DNA of 64,000 nt from JACCTU01 sp963848525 (GTDB lineage: Bacteria > Actinomycetota > Thermoleophilia > Gaiellales > Gaiellaceae), in contig CAWKDZ010000004.1 of assembly GCA_963848525.1 (NCBI GenBank), positions 1 to 64,000 on the forward strand. The letters run 5' to 3'. The first letter of the stretch is position 1. Every line of letters begins with the position of its first letter. The notes under the pieces were generated by a model. It saw nothing but the letters and a program-made list of their open reading frames with translations. It searched no databases and had not been told where the DNA came from. Below are positions 18,663 to 26,442 of the stretch, piece after piece. The translations under genes were made by a program, and so were the position numbers.

Positions 18663-19421
18663 ATGACCGAGCAGGAGGTCGATCTTCGCCGCTACTGGTC
18701 CGCTGTCACGGCACGCTGGTGGCTCCCCGTCCTCGGGCTCGTCGCGGGCGCCGCGATCGGCTACGCGCTCTCCCTCGGCGGCTCCGACGTGTGGCGCGGC
18801 AACGCGCTCGTCTACCTCGGGCAGCCCGTGACGCCGTCCGGCGCGCAGGTGCAGAGCCTGAGCACGAACCCGGCCACGGCAGGTGAGATCGCCGGCTCGG
18901 GCGCCGCGCAGCGCCGCGTCGAGCGTGCGGTCGGGCTCCGGCGGGGCGAGCTCCTCGGCGCCGTCTCCGTCGCCGCGGTCGAGGGCAACCTCTCGCGCCT
19001 CGGCCAGAACCCGCTCGTGCGCGTCCGCGTCGAGGGCGAGACGCGCAAGGTCGCGCCGGCCGCGACCGCGCTGGCGCGCGAGATCGTCGACGGAGTCTCC
19101 GGCTACGCCGACGGGAAGATCGGGGTGCTCGAGGACGGGATCGCGCGAATCGAGGCCGACCTCGACGAGGCGCGCGGGCAAGGCGGCGGCGAGGCGCTGC
19201 TCTGGCGCGCCGAGCTGAACAACCAGCTGCTGCTCGCGAAGCAGAACCTCGAGCTCGCGCGAGAGATCGAGCGCGCGCACGTCGTCGAGGAGGCGGTCGC
19301 GACCAAGGTGACGGCGCAGAGCCGCCGCAACCAGATCCTCGTCGGCGCGCTCCTCGGACTCCTGGCCGGGCTCGTCGCCGCGCTCGCGTGGGAGTCCGTC
19401 GGGTCGCTTCGGCGCGCGTAG
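18663..19421 (+). CDS. Wzz-like chain-length/co-polymerase protein
   Basis: A 252-residue protein with two membrane helices, one at about residues 18-36 (W-L-P-V-L-G-L-V-A-G-A-A-I-G-Y) and one near the C-terminus (I-L-V-G-A-L-L-G-L-L-A-G-L). The extracytoplasmic middle is rich in charged helix, as in polysaccharide co-polymerases. No Walker motifs or tyrosine-rich tail follow, so it is not a BY-kinase fusion. The N-terminal D-L-R-R-Y-W is typical of Wzz proteins. Its head-to-head position with the Wzy-like gene supports a role in setting chain length. Confidence 0.75.
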   Translation: MTEQEVDLRRYWSAVTARWWLPVLGLVAGAAIGYALSLGGSDVWRGNALVYLGQPVTPSGAQVQSLSTNPATAGEIAGSGAAQRRVERAVGLRRGELLGAVSVAAVEGNLSRLGQNPLVRVRVEGETRKVAPAATALAREIVDGVSGYADGKIGVLEDGIARIEADLDEARGQGGGEALLWRAELNNQLLLAKQNLELAREIERAHVVEEAVATKVTAQSRRNQILVGALLGLLAGLVAALAWESVGSLRRA

Positions 19422-20380
19422 TGCGGTCTCGAAGCGCGCTCCTCTGGGCGCTCGCGCTCGGCTCGACGCTGCTCTTCGGCTGGCTCGCCGTTCGCGGGAC
19501 GAATCCCGACGAGATCCTCGACGCGCTCCGCGACGCGAACGGCTGGTGGCTCGTTCCGTCGCTCGCCGTCCTCGCGGTCGGCGTGTTCCTGCGCGCGGTG
19601 CGCTGGCAGTCGCTCTACCCGCCCGAGACGCGGCCGCCGCTCGGGCCGGTCACGAGCGCGATGCTCGTCGGGCTGGCCGTCAACAACCTGCTCCCGTTCC
19701 GCGCCGGTGAGGCCGCGCGGATCATCGCCCTCGGGCGCCGGACGGGGACGTCGCGGGTGGAGTCGCTCGCGACCGTCGCCCTGGAGCGGGTGCTCGACGT
19801 CTTCTGTTTGCTCCTGCTGCTCTTCCTCGCGCTGCCCCTGCTCCCCGACGTGACCTGGGTCGGCGGCGCGGCGGCCCTGGCAGCCGCGCTCGCGCTCCTG
19901 CTCGCCGGGGCGGCGCTGATGTTCGCGATCTGGGGCGACCGGCCGCTCCACTTCGCTGCCCATCTGTTCGGCCGGCTCCCGTTCGTGCGCGAAGACCAGA
20001 TCGAGCACGCCGGGCACAGCCTCACGCGCGGCTTCGCCGGTGTCCGCCGTCCCGGGACCGCGTTCGCGGGGTTCGCGTGGACGACCGCCTCGTGGCTCGT
20101 GATCAGCGTCTCGTTCTGGCTCGCGACCTTCGCCTTCGACCTCGACCTCCCCCTCGACGCGGGGCTGCTCGTGCTCGCGGCCGTCGGTCTGGCGTTCGTC
20201 GTGCCGGCGGCGCCGAGCGCGCTCGGCGTCTTCGAGGCCGCCGTCGTGCTCGCGCTCGACGCGTACGGCGTCCCGCGCGCGGAGGCGCTCTCGTATGCGT
20301 TCGTCCTCCACGCGCTGAACTTCTTCCCGTACCTGATCGCGGGCGCGATTGCGCTTCGGTTCACCCGACCGCCCGGTTAG
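19421..20380 (+). CDS. YbhN/LPG-synthase-TM-like flippase-family membrane protein
   Basis: A 319-residue protein with about eight hydrophobic helices, matching the lysylphosphatidylglycerol synthase transmembrane (UPF0104/PF03706) family: W-L-V-P-S-L-A-V, R-A-V-R-W-Q-S-L-Y, N-N-L-L-P-F-R-A-G-E-A-A-R, V-A-L-E-R-V-L-D, and P-A-A-P-S-A-L-G-V-F-E-A. Family members are implicated in lipid or lipid-linked-sugar transport or flipping. GTG 19421 shares a base with the Wzz stop, so the two are translationally coupled; a longer in-frame start inside wzz is unlikely. Confidence 0.8.
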   Translation: MRSRSALLWALALGSTLLFGWLAVRGTNPDEILDALRDANGWWLVPSLAVLAVGVFLRAVRWQSLYPPETRPPLGPVTSAMLVGLAVNNLLPFRAGEAARIIALGRRTGTSRVESLATVALERVLDVFCLLLLLFLALPLLPDVTWVGGAAALAAALALLLAGAALMFAIWGDRPLHFAAHLFGRLPFVREDQIEHAGHSLTRGFAGVRRPGTAFAGFAWTTASWLVISVSFWLATFAFDLDLPLDAGLLVLAAVGLAFVVPAAPSALGVFEAAVVLALDAYGVPRAEALSYAFVLHALNFFPYLIAGAIALRFTRPPG

Positions 20381-20389
20381 CCTCAGGGC

Positions 20390-21391
20390 GTGCTCGAGGG
20401 CAAGACCGTCGCGGTCGTGATCCCCGCGTACGACGAGGAGTCGCTGATCGCGGCGACGATCGCCGGGATCCCCGAGTTCGTCGACCGGATCGTCGTCGTC
20501 GACGATTGCTCGCGCGACGCGACCGTCGAGCGAGCCGAGGCAGTCGGTGACCCTCGCGTGGCCGTGATCAGGCACGAGCGCAACCAGGGCGTCGGCGGCG
20601 CGATCGTGACCGGGTACCTGCGCGCGCGCGACGAGCACGTCGACGTCACGGCGGTGATGGCGGCGGACAACCAGATGGACCCTGAGGACCTCGAGCTCCT
20701 CTGCGCGCCGGTCGCGCGCGGCGAGGTCGACTACGCGAAGGCGAACCGGCTCTTCACCGGTCAGGCCTGGCAGCTGATCCCGCGCTACCGCTACCTCGGC
20801 AACGCCGTGCTCTCGATGCTGACGAAGATCGCGTCGGGGTACTGGCACGTCGCTGACTCCCAGACCGGTTTCACGGCGATCTCGCTGCGCTATCTCGAGC
20901 TGCTCGACCTCGAGCGCATCTACAAGCGCTACGGCTTCCCCAACGACATGCTCGTCCACCTGAACGTGTGGAACGCACGCGTGCGCGACTATCCGTCGCG
21001 CCCGATCTACAACGTCGGCGAGCGCTCCGGAATCAAGCTGCGCAAGGTCGTCCCGCGGATCTCGTGGCTGCTCGTCAAGGGCTTCTTCTGGCGCATGCGC
21101 GAGAAGTACGTGATCCGCGACTTCCACCCGCTCGTGTTCTTCTACTTCCTCGGCTTCCTGATGACGACGATCGGGCTCGTGCTCGGGATCACGGAGGCCG
21201 TGCTGCGCATCCTCGGCAACGAGATCACGACGCCGACGATCGTGCTCGTCGCGCTGCTCCTGATCTCGGGCTCGCAGTTCACGCTCTTCGCGATGTGGTT
21301 CGACATGGAGTCGAACAAGGACCTGCGGCGGGCGCGGCCGGCGCCGCACCGACGAGCGCCCGTAGCTCACACCGCCTTCACAGCACGCTGA
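20390..21391 (+). CDS. GT2 glycosyltransferase with C-terminal membrane helices
   Basis: A 333-residue enzyme: V-V-I-P-A-Y-D-E-E-S at the N-terminus, I-V-V-V-D-D-C-S-R-D-A-T, N-Q-G-V-G-G-A-I, and A-A-D-N-Q-M-D-P-E-D in place of the usual D-x-D (one of the acidic pair is N). Two helices near residues 245-265 and 275-300 anchor it. DPM1-type enzymes of this shape make polyprenyl-phosphate sugars. GTG 20390 lies 10 bases after the flippase stop. The last 20 residues are Arg/Pro-rich and could result from a late frameshift. Confidence 0.8.
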   Translation: MLEGKTVAVVIPAYDEESLIAATIAGIPEFVDRIVVVDDCSRDATVERAEAVGDPRVAVIRHERNQGVGGAIVTGYLRARDEHVDVTAVMAADNQMDPEDLELLCAPVARGEVDYAKANRLFTGQAWQLIPRYRYLGNAVLSMLTKIASGYWHVADSQTGFTAISLRYLELLDLERIYKRYGFPNDMLVHLNVWNARVRDYPSRPIYNVGERSGIKLRKVVPRISWLLVKGFFWRMREKYVIRDFHPLVFFYFLGFLMTTIGLVLGITEAVLRILGNEITTPTIVLVALLLISGSQFTLFAMWFDMESNKDLRRARPAPHRRAPVAHTAFTAR

Positions 21392-21445
21392 CAGCGCCTC
21401 TCTAGGCCGGCGCGGTTCTCTGTCGGTCGAAAGGAGGTGAACGCC

Positions 21446-21691
21446 ATGGACGAATCGAAGTCGAACGCAGGGCCGCTGCGCACGCTCGTCGTCACGCTCG
21501 CGCTCGTGCTCGTCGTCGCGGCGATCTGGGCCGCGTCGGCCTTCGCGGCGGGCGGGTCGTCCTCGTCGGGCGACACGGCGACGAACGACGCACCCGCGGC
21601 GTCGTTCGTGCAGGACGAGGAAGGGCAGGCGCCGGACGCCGAGGACTGTCCGGAACGGGGCGACGACGCCAACGCCTCGGCCGACGCCTAG
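21446..21691 (+). CDS. Small membrane-anchored or secreted protein of unknown function
   Basis: An 81-residue protein with one hydrophobic segment (L-V-V-T-L-A-L-V-L-V-V-A-A-I-W) and an A-F-A-A-G cleavage-like site, followed by a Ser/Asp/Glu-rich acidic tail. ATG 21446 is chosen because a perfect Shine-Dalgarno (AAGGAGG, 21431-21437) sits 8 bases upstream; this is the strongest ribosome site I noticed in the window and suggests high expression. The gene ends 10 bases before a 24-bp palindrome. No family recognised. Confidence 0.65.
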   Translation: MDESKSNAGPLRTLVVTLALVLVVAAIWAASAFAAGGSSSSGDTATNDAPAASFVQDEEGQAPDAEDCPERGDDANASADA

Positions 21692-21700
21692 CGAGCGAGG

Positions 21701-21724
21701 GGGGACAGTCCCGGGACTGTCCCC
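21701..21724. terminator. 24-bp perfect palindrome between convergent genes
   Basis: GGGGACAGTCCC is followed by its exact reverse complement, so the hairpin has a 12-base arm with no spacer (CCCGGG at the centre). It lies between the small-protein stop (21691) and the GT87 stop (21725) on the other strand and would act for both. No T-run follows, so it may instead be a REP-like element; the GGGACAGTCCC core resembles short palindromes scattered in many bacterial genomes. Confidence 0.6.
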
Positions 21725-22890
21725 TCACGACCGCCGTCTCGGCAGGCCGAGCAGCAGCGTCGCGAGCAGCGCGACGAGGACGACGTTGCGCGCGAGCACC
21801 AACCAGGTCTCCGCCTCCAGCGCGACGACGTCGCCGTAGCGCGACGGGAACCACGACTGCGTCAGCACGAGTGCGGCGGCGAGCAGGCCCGAGGCGACGA
21901 GGCCGCGGCGTCCGGCGACAAGCGGCACGAGCGGCACGAGCCAGACGAGCAGCTGCGGCGACAGGACCTTGCCGAGCGCAACGGTCGCGCACACCGCCGC
22001 GGCGGCGCCGAGCACGAGCAGGTCTCGGCTCGCGGCGCGGCGGGCGAACAGCACGTAGACGGCCGCGAGCGTCGCGACGAGCGCAACGCCCGAGAGCGCG
22101 ATCAGGAGGTCGGGCAGCGTGCCGCCGAGGTTCTGCGAGTTGTAGTCCGAGTCGACCGTCGGCTCGTAGAGGCCGAGCCTGTGCGCGGCGAGCAGCAGCG
22201 ACGAGCCCAGGCTCTCGATCTGGAGCGGCCGCCGCACCAGCGTCTCGAAGGACGCGCGGATCCCGCCCGGCCCGAGCACGAGGAACGGGGCAAAGCTCGC
22301 CGCGACGACGACCGCGAACACGCCGAGGCAGACGAGCGCGCTCCGACGTCCTGCTCGCGCCGCACGTGCAGGAACAGGAGCGGGAGCAGTACGAGCGGGT
22401 AGAGCTTCGCGGCGAACCCCGCCGCCAGCGCGGCGTGCGCGAGCTTGAAGCGTCCGTGCACGGCGGCCGCGATCGCCGCGGCCGTCAGCGTCGCGGGCCA
22501 GAGGTCGAAGTTGACGATCACGACCGGCCCGAGCGCAGCGGGGACGAGGGCGACGAAGAACGGCGGGTACGACGTCCGCCCGAGACCTGCGGCCGCGACC
22601 GAGACCAGCACTACCAGTGCCACGCCGAGCGCGACCGCAAGTGCCTTGAACCGGGTCGCGTAACCCTCGGAGTCTCCGACCGCCGGTACGACGAACGTCG
22701 GCAGCGCCCCGGGCGGGTACTCGAGGTAGAAGTCGCGGTACGGGATCTGCCCGTCGAGCACGGCCTCGCCGCGGGCCCGGTACTGCGGTGTGTCGCCGAC
22801 CCGCTCCTCGTCGAGCAGGCCGACGTTCGGCAGCAGGCAGGCACCGAGGAAGACCACGCAGGCCAACACCGTCGAGAGCCACCGCCGCAA
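21725..22890 (-). CDS. GT87/DUF2029-like mannosyltransferase-type membrane protein, one frameshift
   Basis: About 388 residues with roughly ten helices. The first loop after helix 1 has D-T-P-Q-Y-R-A-R-G and I-P-Y-R-D-F-Y-L-E-Y-P-P-G-A, the usual GT87 pattern with an acidic catalytic candidate; later come F-D-L-W-P-A, A-A-K-L-Y-P and G-K-V-L-S-P-Q-L-L-V-W. An extra base near 22345 breaks the frame between H-V-R-R and R-R-S-A-L-V-C-L-G. These GT-C enzymes use polyprenyl-phosphate sugars outside the membrane. A close paralogue is at 51252-52505. Confidence 0.78.
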
Positions 22891-22987
22891 TTCGACGAGA
22901 GTTTCCCGGACGACGGCGCTAGGCTACGCCCGTCCCAGCAGCGTCCCAGGTTTCTTCGGCCGCCCTGACCCCCAACATTCGAGACGA

Positions 22988-24691
22988 ATGACCGTCGCCG
23001 CCCAGCTTCGAGTGGCGATCGCCCTGCTTCTGATCGCGCTCACAGCGATCCTCCTGGCTGCGTTCTACGTGCCCTCGCAGCTGTACACGAGCGCGAACGA
23101 GGAGTACGTCGAGGACGTGATCCCCTTGCGCGGGTACGTGCTCGACCTCAAGCAGCAGCTGCTGGAGCAGGAAGCCGCGGTCGAGGCCTACCTGCGGACC
23201 GCCGACGATGCGCAGCAGCGACGGTTTTACGGCGCCGCCGACGCGGCCAACGCCGATCTCGCGCTCGTGCGCGCCCATGTCGGGCGCCACCCCGAGATCG
23301 CGCCGCTGCTGAGGCGCGCCACGGCCCAGATTGGCGAGGTCTCCGGACTGAATCTGCTCCGGATCAATCGCGCCAATCCGCCCGAGCGCGAGGCCGGGGA
23401 GCTCGCGGTGGCGACCTCGTTGAACGCGGCGCAGAGCACCGTCGACGCGATGCTCGACCACACGACGGCGTACGTGACCCGCGCCCAGTCCGAGCAGAAG
23501 TCGCGCTTCGAGCAGCTGCTCGTCGTGCTCGCGTCGCTCGGCTTCCTCGCCCTCGGGATCGGGCTGGTGCTGTTCGTCTTCGTCCCGCGCCGGGTCGGTC
23601 AGCTCTACGACGCCGAGCAGACGTCCCGCCGCGAGGCCGAGTCGCGCGCGGACGCGGCGCGCGCGCTCGCCCACGTCAGCGACGGCGTGATCCTCACCGA
23701 TGCGGAGGGCCGCGTGCGCTTCTGGAACCCGGCCGCCGAAGAGCTCACGGGCATCGACGAGGACGGCGCGACCGGTCGCCAGCTCGCGCGGCTGCTGCCG
23801 GGCTGGGAGCGGCTCGCCCGCCAGCCGGAGGCGCAGTCCGGACTCGGCGGCGCGGCGGTGCTGCCGATCCACCTCGGCCACGAGCGCTGGCTCTCGGTGA
23901 TGAGCGCCGACTTCGGCGAGGGCGTCGTCTACGCGGTGCGCGACGTGACCGAGGAGCGCGCGCTCGACACGCTCCGCAGCGAGTTCGTCACGACCGCCTC
24001 CCACGAGCTGCGCACGCCGATGACCTCGATCTCGGGAGCCGCGCGGACGCTGCTCCGGCACGGCGACCGCCTCTCGGAGTCCCGGCACCAGACCTTCCTC
24101 GAGATGATCGTCGCGGAGTCGGACCGGCTCTCGCGGATCGTCGACCAGATCCTCGTCGCGAGCCGGATCGAGGCGGGGAGGATCGACGTCACGTTCGAGC
24201 GCACGGACGCCGCCGAGATCGTGCGCTCGGTGGTCGAGAACGCGCGCCACGCCGCGCCCGACGAGATCGAGTTCGACGTCACCGTCCCCCGCGAGCTCGA
24301 GATCGACTGCGACCCCGACCGGCTGCGGCAGGTGCTCGGGAACATCGTCGACAACGCGATCAAGTACTCGCCCGAGGGCGGTCACGTGCGCGTGGAGCTC
24401 GCCGTCGTCGACGAGGCCGCCCGTTTCGGCATCCACGACGCGGGGATCGGCTTCGACCCGTCGGCCGCGGAGGCGATCTTCGACCGCTTCCGCCGGCTCG
24501 ACCCCCACCAGACGCGCGGCATCGGCGGCACCGGCCTCGGGCTCTACATCTCGCGGGAGCTGGTTCGGCGCATGGGCGGCCGCATCTGGGCCGAGTCGGC
24601 CCGCGGCCACGGCGCGTCGTTCTACGTGGAGCTACCCCTCGCGCGGGAGGCGCCGGCTCCGGCTCACGAGCAGTTGGGCACCGCGGGGTAG
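22988..24691 (+). CDS. CHASE3-PAS sensor histidine kinase (orphan)
   Basis: A 567-residue membrane sensor. Residues 8-28 are the first helix, then a CHASE3-type four-helix extracytoplasmic domain (about 35-175), a second helix (about 182-202), a PAS domain with W-N-P-A-A-E-E-L-T-G (about 225-330), a HisKA domain with phospho-acceptor His339 in T-A-S-H-E-L-R-T-P, and an HATPase domain with N-box D-N-A-I-K-Y-S and G-boxes D-A-G-I-G-F and G-T-G-L-G-L-Y. ATG 22988 is chosen because it precedes the first helix. No response regulator is adjacent, so its partner lies elsewhere. It could sense envelope state; that is inference from position. Confidence 0.88.
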   Translation: MTVAAQLRVAIALLLIALTAILLAAFYVPSQLYTSANEEYVEDVIPLRGYVLDLKQQLLEQEAAVEAYLRTADDAQQRRFYGAADAANADLALVRAHVGRHPEIAPLLRRATAQIGEVSGLNLLRINRANPPEREAGELAVATSLNAAQSTVDAMLDHTTAYVTRAQSEQKSRFEQLLVVLASLGFLALGIGLVLFVFVPRRVGQLYDAEQTSRREAESRADAARALAHVSDGVILTDAEGRVRFWNPAAEELTGIDEDGATGRQLARLLPGWERLARQPEAQSGLGGAAVLPIHLGHERWLSVMSADFGEGVVYAVRDVTEERALDTLRSEFVTTASHELRTPMTSISGAARTLLRHGDRLSESRHQTFLEMIVAESDRLSRIVDQILVASRIEAGRIDVTFERTDAAEIVRSVVENARHAAPDEIEFDVTVPRELEIDCDPDRLRQVLGNIVDNAIKYSPEGGHVRVELAVVDEAARFGIHDAGIGFDPSAAEAIFDRFRRLDPHQTRGIGGTGLGLYISRELVRRMGGRIWAESARGHGASFYVELPLAREAPAPAHEQLGTAG

Positions 24692-25209
24692 GCAACCGCG
24701 GTGTTGGCGCCGCTCTCGAGGCCGAGGCGGAAGACGACGAACGAGAGCGCGTCGTCGTAGACCATCGTCACGTTCGCCCGCAGCCGCGCGTTCGGTGCGA
24801 ACAGCGCGCCGCTGACCATGCCGTTCACGACCGAGCGGTTCGTGAAGACGCCCGAGACCGTTGCGCGCATGCGGACGCGGTTGCCGTTGCGGATCGTCAG
24901 GGTGCCGTTCGCGATTCCCGTCTGGCCGGACGGCAGGGCCGAGACCGTTCCGACGTACGTGACCGCCCCCGCCATCCGCGGGTCGGGGCTGAACGAGGTG
25001 CCGGTGTAGGTCCCGCGCGTGATCCGATAGGTGCCGCAGCGTTGCTGGCGGAGCGTCCCCTGCTTGACGAGCGAGAACGCCGCGTAGATCGGCTGTGGGC
25101 CCTGCGTCGTCAGCAGCGCGCCCGCACCGGCGAGGCCGGCGGCAAGCGCGCAGACCACGGCCGCGGCCGCGACGACGAAAACTCGATGACGCCTGGTTGC
25201 TCCGGTCAT
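24664..25209 (-). CDS. Secreted protein of unknown function
   Basis: A 181-residue protein with an N-terminal signal peptide or anchor (V-F-V-V-A-A-A-A-V-V-C-A-L-A-A-G, residues 10-30), then a beta-rich domain of alternating Thr/Gly/Val strands with two cysteines, one near residue 58 (Q-R-C-G-T-Y) and one at the C-terminus (V-P-N-C-S) that could pair. No family recognised. Its 3' end overlaps the histidine kinase end by 28 bases on the opposite strand. The trypsin-like gene ends 30 bases upstream of its start on the same strand, so the two may form one secreted-protein operon. Confidence 0.65.
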   Translation of the reverse strand: MTGATRRHRVFVVAAAAVVCALAAGLAGAGALLTTQGPQPIYAAFSLVKQGTLRQQRCGTYRITRGTYTGTSFSPDPRMAGAVTYVGTVSALPSGQTGIANGTLTIRNGNRVRMRATVSGVFTNRSVVNGMVSGALFAPNARLRANVTMVYDDALSFVVFRLGLESGANTAVAYPAVPNCS

Positions 25210-25239
25210 GGGCGTTTCCCGGAGGGGAGGGGCCGAACT

Positions 25240-26136
25240 CTAGCCCGAACCGCGTCGCCTAGTCATCGTCGTCGTCGCGCCGTCCTCATCCTTCTGCTCG
25301 TGGTCGTGACCGGGTAGGTCGACGAAGTTCGCGAGGAACGAGCGTGCCGCGCTCGAGTCGAGCCGATAGGCGTACGACGGGCCGCCGCAGTCGTCCTCGC
25401 CGATCGAGAGCACGGCGATGAGACCGCGTCGACCGGAGAGCACGGGGCCGCCGGAGTCGCCCTGGCACGCGACGCCGAACTTGCTCTTCGACGGCGTGGG
25501 CAGCTGGAAGAAGGTCGGTGCCGCCGGGAAGAGCTGCACCTCGGCGCGCGCGTTGCGGCGCACACCGATGCCGACCGGAGGCTGACCGGGCACGCGCGGC
25601 TCGGTGACGCCGAAGCCGACGATCGTCGCCTGCCTGCCCTTCTCGTACTTCTCGGACAGGCTGTCGAGCCGCGGCAGCTTCGCGTACGGGCCGCTGAGCT
25701 CGGTCGGGAGCACGAGGACTGCGAGGTCGTTGGCAACGAGGTTCTCGACGCCGCCGGGGCAGGAGGCGCCGGGAGGCGTCAGGCCCTGGCAGAACTGTGG
25801 GTGCACGTTGACGGACGAGGCCGGCACGACCGCCTCCGGCGTGCCGATCGTCTCGCCCTGGAAGACGAGGTAGCGCAGCGGGAACGGCGGGAAGCCGGGG
25901 GGCAGGAGGGTGCAGTGCGCGGCCGTCAGGACGACCGTTGGGGCGACCAGCGTGCCGCTGCAAGCGTTGCCGTTTCGCCAGACGCCGTCGGGGGTCTGGA
26001 ACTGCTGCCCGACGAAGACGACGAAGGGGTGCTTGTTTTCGTCGGGCGAGCCGTTGACGATCGCCGACGCGTTCGGGACGGCCGCCAGCATGAGGGCAGC
26101 CAGAAATGCCATGAGGAGAAGCCGCAGAGAAGCCAT
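25240..26136 (-). CDS. Secreted trypsin-like serine protease (S1)
   Basis: With ATG 26136 the protein has 298 residues: a signal peptide of 25 (ending P-N-A-S-A) followed directly by I-V-N-G-S-P. The triad is visible as His74 (T-A-A-H-C), Asp137 (N-D-L-A-V-L) and Ser228 (G-D-S-G-G-P), with paired cysteines around His74. Two upstream in-frame ATGs (26160 and 26190) exist; 26160 has a GAAAGGGG upstream, so the true start is uncertain by 8 residues. Its role could be processing of surface proteins. Nothing links it directly to glycan assembly except position. Confidence 0.83.
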   Translation of the reverse strand: MASLRLLLMAFLAALMLAAVPNASAIVNGSPDENKHPFVVFVGQQFQTPDGVWRNGNACSGTLVAPTVVLTAAHCTLLPPGFPPFPLRYLVFQGETIGTPEAVVPASSVNVHPQFCQGLTPPGASCPGGVENLVANDLAVLVLPTELSGPYAKLPRLDSLSEKYEKGRQATIVGFGVTEPRVPGQPPVGIGVRRNARAEVQLFPAAPTFFQLPTPSKSKFGVACQGDSGGPVLSGRRGLIAVLSIGEDDCGGPSYAYRLDSSAARSFLANFVDLPGHDHEQKDEDGATTTMTRRRGSG

Positions 26137-26241
26137 GCGCAAACCGTGCCCTCGCAGCATGGGAGCGGCAATACCCCTTTCGGGTGACATCAGCACAGCC
26201 CTATCCCTCGGTCGAGGGTTGAACCCGTTTCGGAATGAGGA
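26137..26241. other. Intergenic region between divergent genes
   Basis: Non-coding stretch upstream of the minus-strand protease and of the structured element. It must hold the protease promoter and probably that of the 26443 operon, but I could not pick a convincing -35/-10 pair. Nothing else is visible. Confidence 0.4.
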
Positions 26242-26357
26242 CTCGTCGCCGGGGTGCGCTGGGTGAGTGCGATGCAAGGACGCAGGGAGCGCTCGTATCC
26301 GTAGTGATACGGGCGGGACTGAGGACGCGGCAGCGCGCCGCCCAGCGCGGCCCGGCG
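26242..26357 (+). ncRNA. Structured repeat element, copy A (candidate leader RNA)
   Basis: A 116-base element about 94% identical to 57031-57145 on the other strand. Read on plus, CGCC-GGG-GCGCTGGG at its 5' end pairs with CCCAGCGC-CCC-GGCG at its 3' end to close a long basal stem, and GCTCGTATC pairs with GATACGGGC around a CGTAGT loop as an apical hairpin. The internal region keeps GGACGCAGGGA opposite GGACTGAGGACGCGG. It ends 86 bases before the UDP-xylose synthase ATG, in the same direction, as a 5' leader would. Not recognised as a known riboswitch. It could equally be a mobile repeat or transcription attenuator. Confidence 0.6.
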
Positions 26358-26442
26358 GCTCAGCTCCTTGTTTCGAATCGGGTTCTTAAGGAGTTCGTAA
26401 GACAGCAGGGGGCCGACAGGGGCGGTACGTATCATCCTCGCG

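Noticed and set aside
17026..18666. Plus-strand 546-codon frame opposite the Wzy gene
   Set aside because: Arg/Glu/Asp-rich low-complexity shadow; the minus strand has clear membrane helices and Wzy_C motifs.
19103..21370. Minus-strand 755-codon frame
   Set aside because: Charged low-complexity shadow of the Wzz, YbhN and GT2 genes.
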